A stretch of DNA of 5,325 nt from an uncultured bacterium. Its GTDB lineage: Bacteria > Patescibacteriota > Minisyncoccia > Phycocordibacterales > PALSA-1337. Made by a program: the position numbers and the translations under genes. The first letter of the stretch is position 1. Each line of letters starts with the position of its first letter. Below are positions 5,010 to 5,325 of the stretch, in pieces. The DNA is taken from contig CAIKDL010000094.1 of assembly GCA_903826185.1 (NCBI GenBank), positions 1 through 5,325 on the forward strand. Reading direction: 5' to 3'. The notes under the pieces are model-generated. The model was not told where the DNA came from, did no database searches, and worked only from the letters and a program-made list of their open reading frames with translations.

Positions 5010-5325
5010 GGTTTTAATAATTCTTCTTTTAATTTTAATGCCCTTTCCAGTAAATGATCGCCTACTTTATCCCAATCCAAATATTTTTTAAGGTCTTGTG
5101 GATCAATAAGTTTTATATAATCTATATCGCCGTCTGGATCAGATACAAAAGGACCATATGGCTCAACTATACAAACAGACCTTGTTTGGGTATTAATCTT
5201 ATCTGGCTCGTATATGTCCTGATATCCCAAGATGTGATGTTTAAGCACCTTCATGTTGGATTCTTCCTTAGTCTCTCGTATGACAGCTTGTTCAACTGTT
5301 TCTCCTGACTCTACGCTACCACCAG
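5006..5325 (-). CDS. Nudix hydrolase, N-terminus cut off by the window edge
   Basis: The frame has no stop from the TGA at 5006-5008 to the window end, so the gene continues beyond 5325; ATG 5254 is an internal Met. The first residues visible, from about 5323 leftward, read GGSVESGETVEQAVIRETKE and then ESNM. This is the Nudix box Gx5Ex7REUxEExGU, with the metal-binding REtkEE intact and the final Gly replaced by Asn. About 106 residues are present; roughly the first 40 of a normal Nudix domain are missing. Nudix enzymes split nucleoside diphosphates linked to another group, such as oxidised dNTPs, sugar nucleotides or RNA caps. The downstream stretch with DPDGDIDYIKLIDP (about residues 61-74 of the visible part) fits the C-terminal strand and helix. 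It shares an ATGA overlap with the ASCH gene. GC is about 37%, slightly below the neighbours. Confidence 0.85.
   Translation of the reverse strand, partial: GGSVESGETVEQAVIRETKEESNMKVLKHHILGYQDIYEPDKINTQTRSVCIVEPYGPFVSDPDGDIDYIKLIDPQDLKKYLDWDKVGDHLLERALKLKEELLKP

Noticed and set aside
5006..5254. Stand-alone 82-residue protein starting at ATG 5254
   Set aside because: The same frame continues without a stop to the window edge and encodes a Nudix box there, so the ATG is internal.
1..5325. tRNA, rRNA, CRISPR array, insertion sequence or recoded stop codons
   Set aside because: No cloverleaf-like or rRNA sequence, no regularly spaced repeats and no transposase were seen. TGA acts as a stop in the Nudix gene.

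Overview
This looks like a bacterial chromosomal segment using the standard code: TGA serves as a stop in at least one gene. Genes are tightly packed, two pairs of stop/start or stop/stop codons overlap, and proteins are small. The sensor kinase has an N-terminal 7TM-type membrane domain. The overall style (7TM-type kinase, single half-size ABC exporter, GNAT, ASCH and Nudix proteins) resembles Candidate Phyla Radiation (Patescibacteria/Parcubacteria-like) genomes. That placement is inference from gene content, not from a marker gene.

Layout, left to right. (1) 2-886 (+) is the end of a membrane histidine kinase that stops straight after its HisKA phospho-acceptor helices and has no ATPase domain. 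Its first ~360 bases are much more AT-rich than the rest. (2) 883-2721 (-) is a complete MsbA-like ABC exporter half-transporter, meeting the kinase tail-to-tail with overlapping stop codons. (3) 2765-3247 (-) is a GNAT acetyltransferase, probably in the same transcript as the exporter. (4) 3308-3706 (+) is a small His-rich membrane protein transcribed divergently from the GNAT and closed by a strong intrinsic terminator (3711-3748). (5) 3749-3870 is non-coding and structured: a G-rich tract that fits a G-quadruplex pattern, then a long near-perfect hairpin whose arm sequence recurs nearby. (6) 3871-4614 (-) is a PlsC-family acyltransferase with its own likely extended -10 promoter. (7) 4650-5009 (-) is an ASCH-domain protein. 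(8) 5006-5325 (-) is the C-terminal part of a Nudix hydrolase; its Nudix box lies at the very edge of the window. Its stop overlaps the ASCH start (ATGA), so the two are probably translationally coupled.

How they may work together: the exporter, the acyltransferase and the small membrane protein all act at the membrane. The Nudix/ASCH pair suggests nucleotide or RNA-modification housekeeping. No complete, obviously new multi-gene system is visible. The items most worth following up are the ATPase-less kinase with its internal composition break, the structured element at 3711-3858, and the unrecognised His-rich membrane protein.
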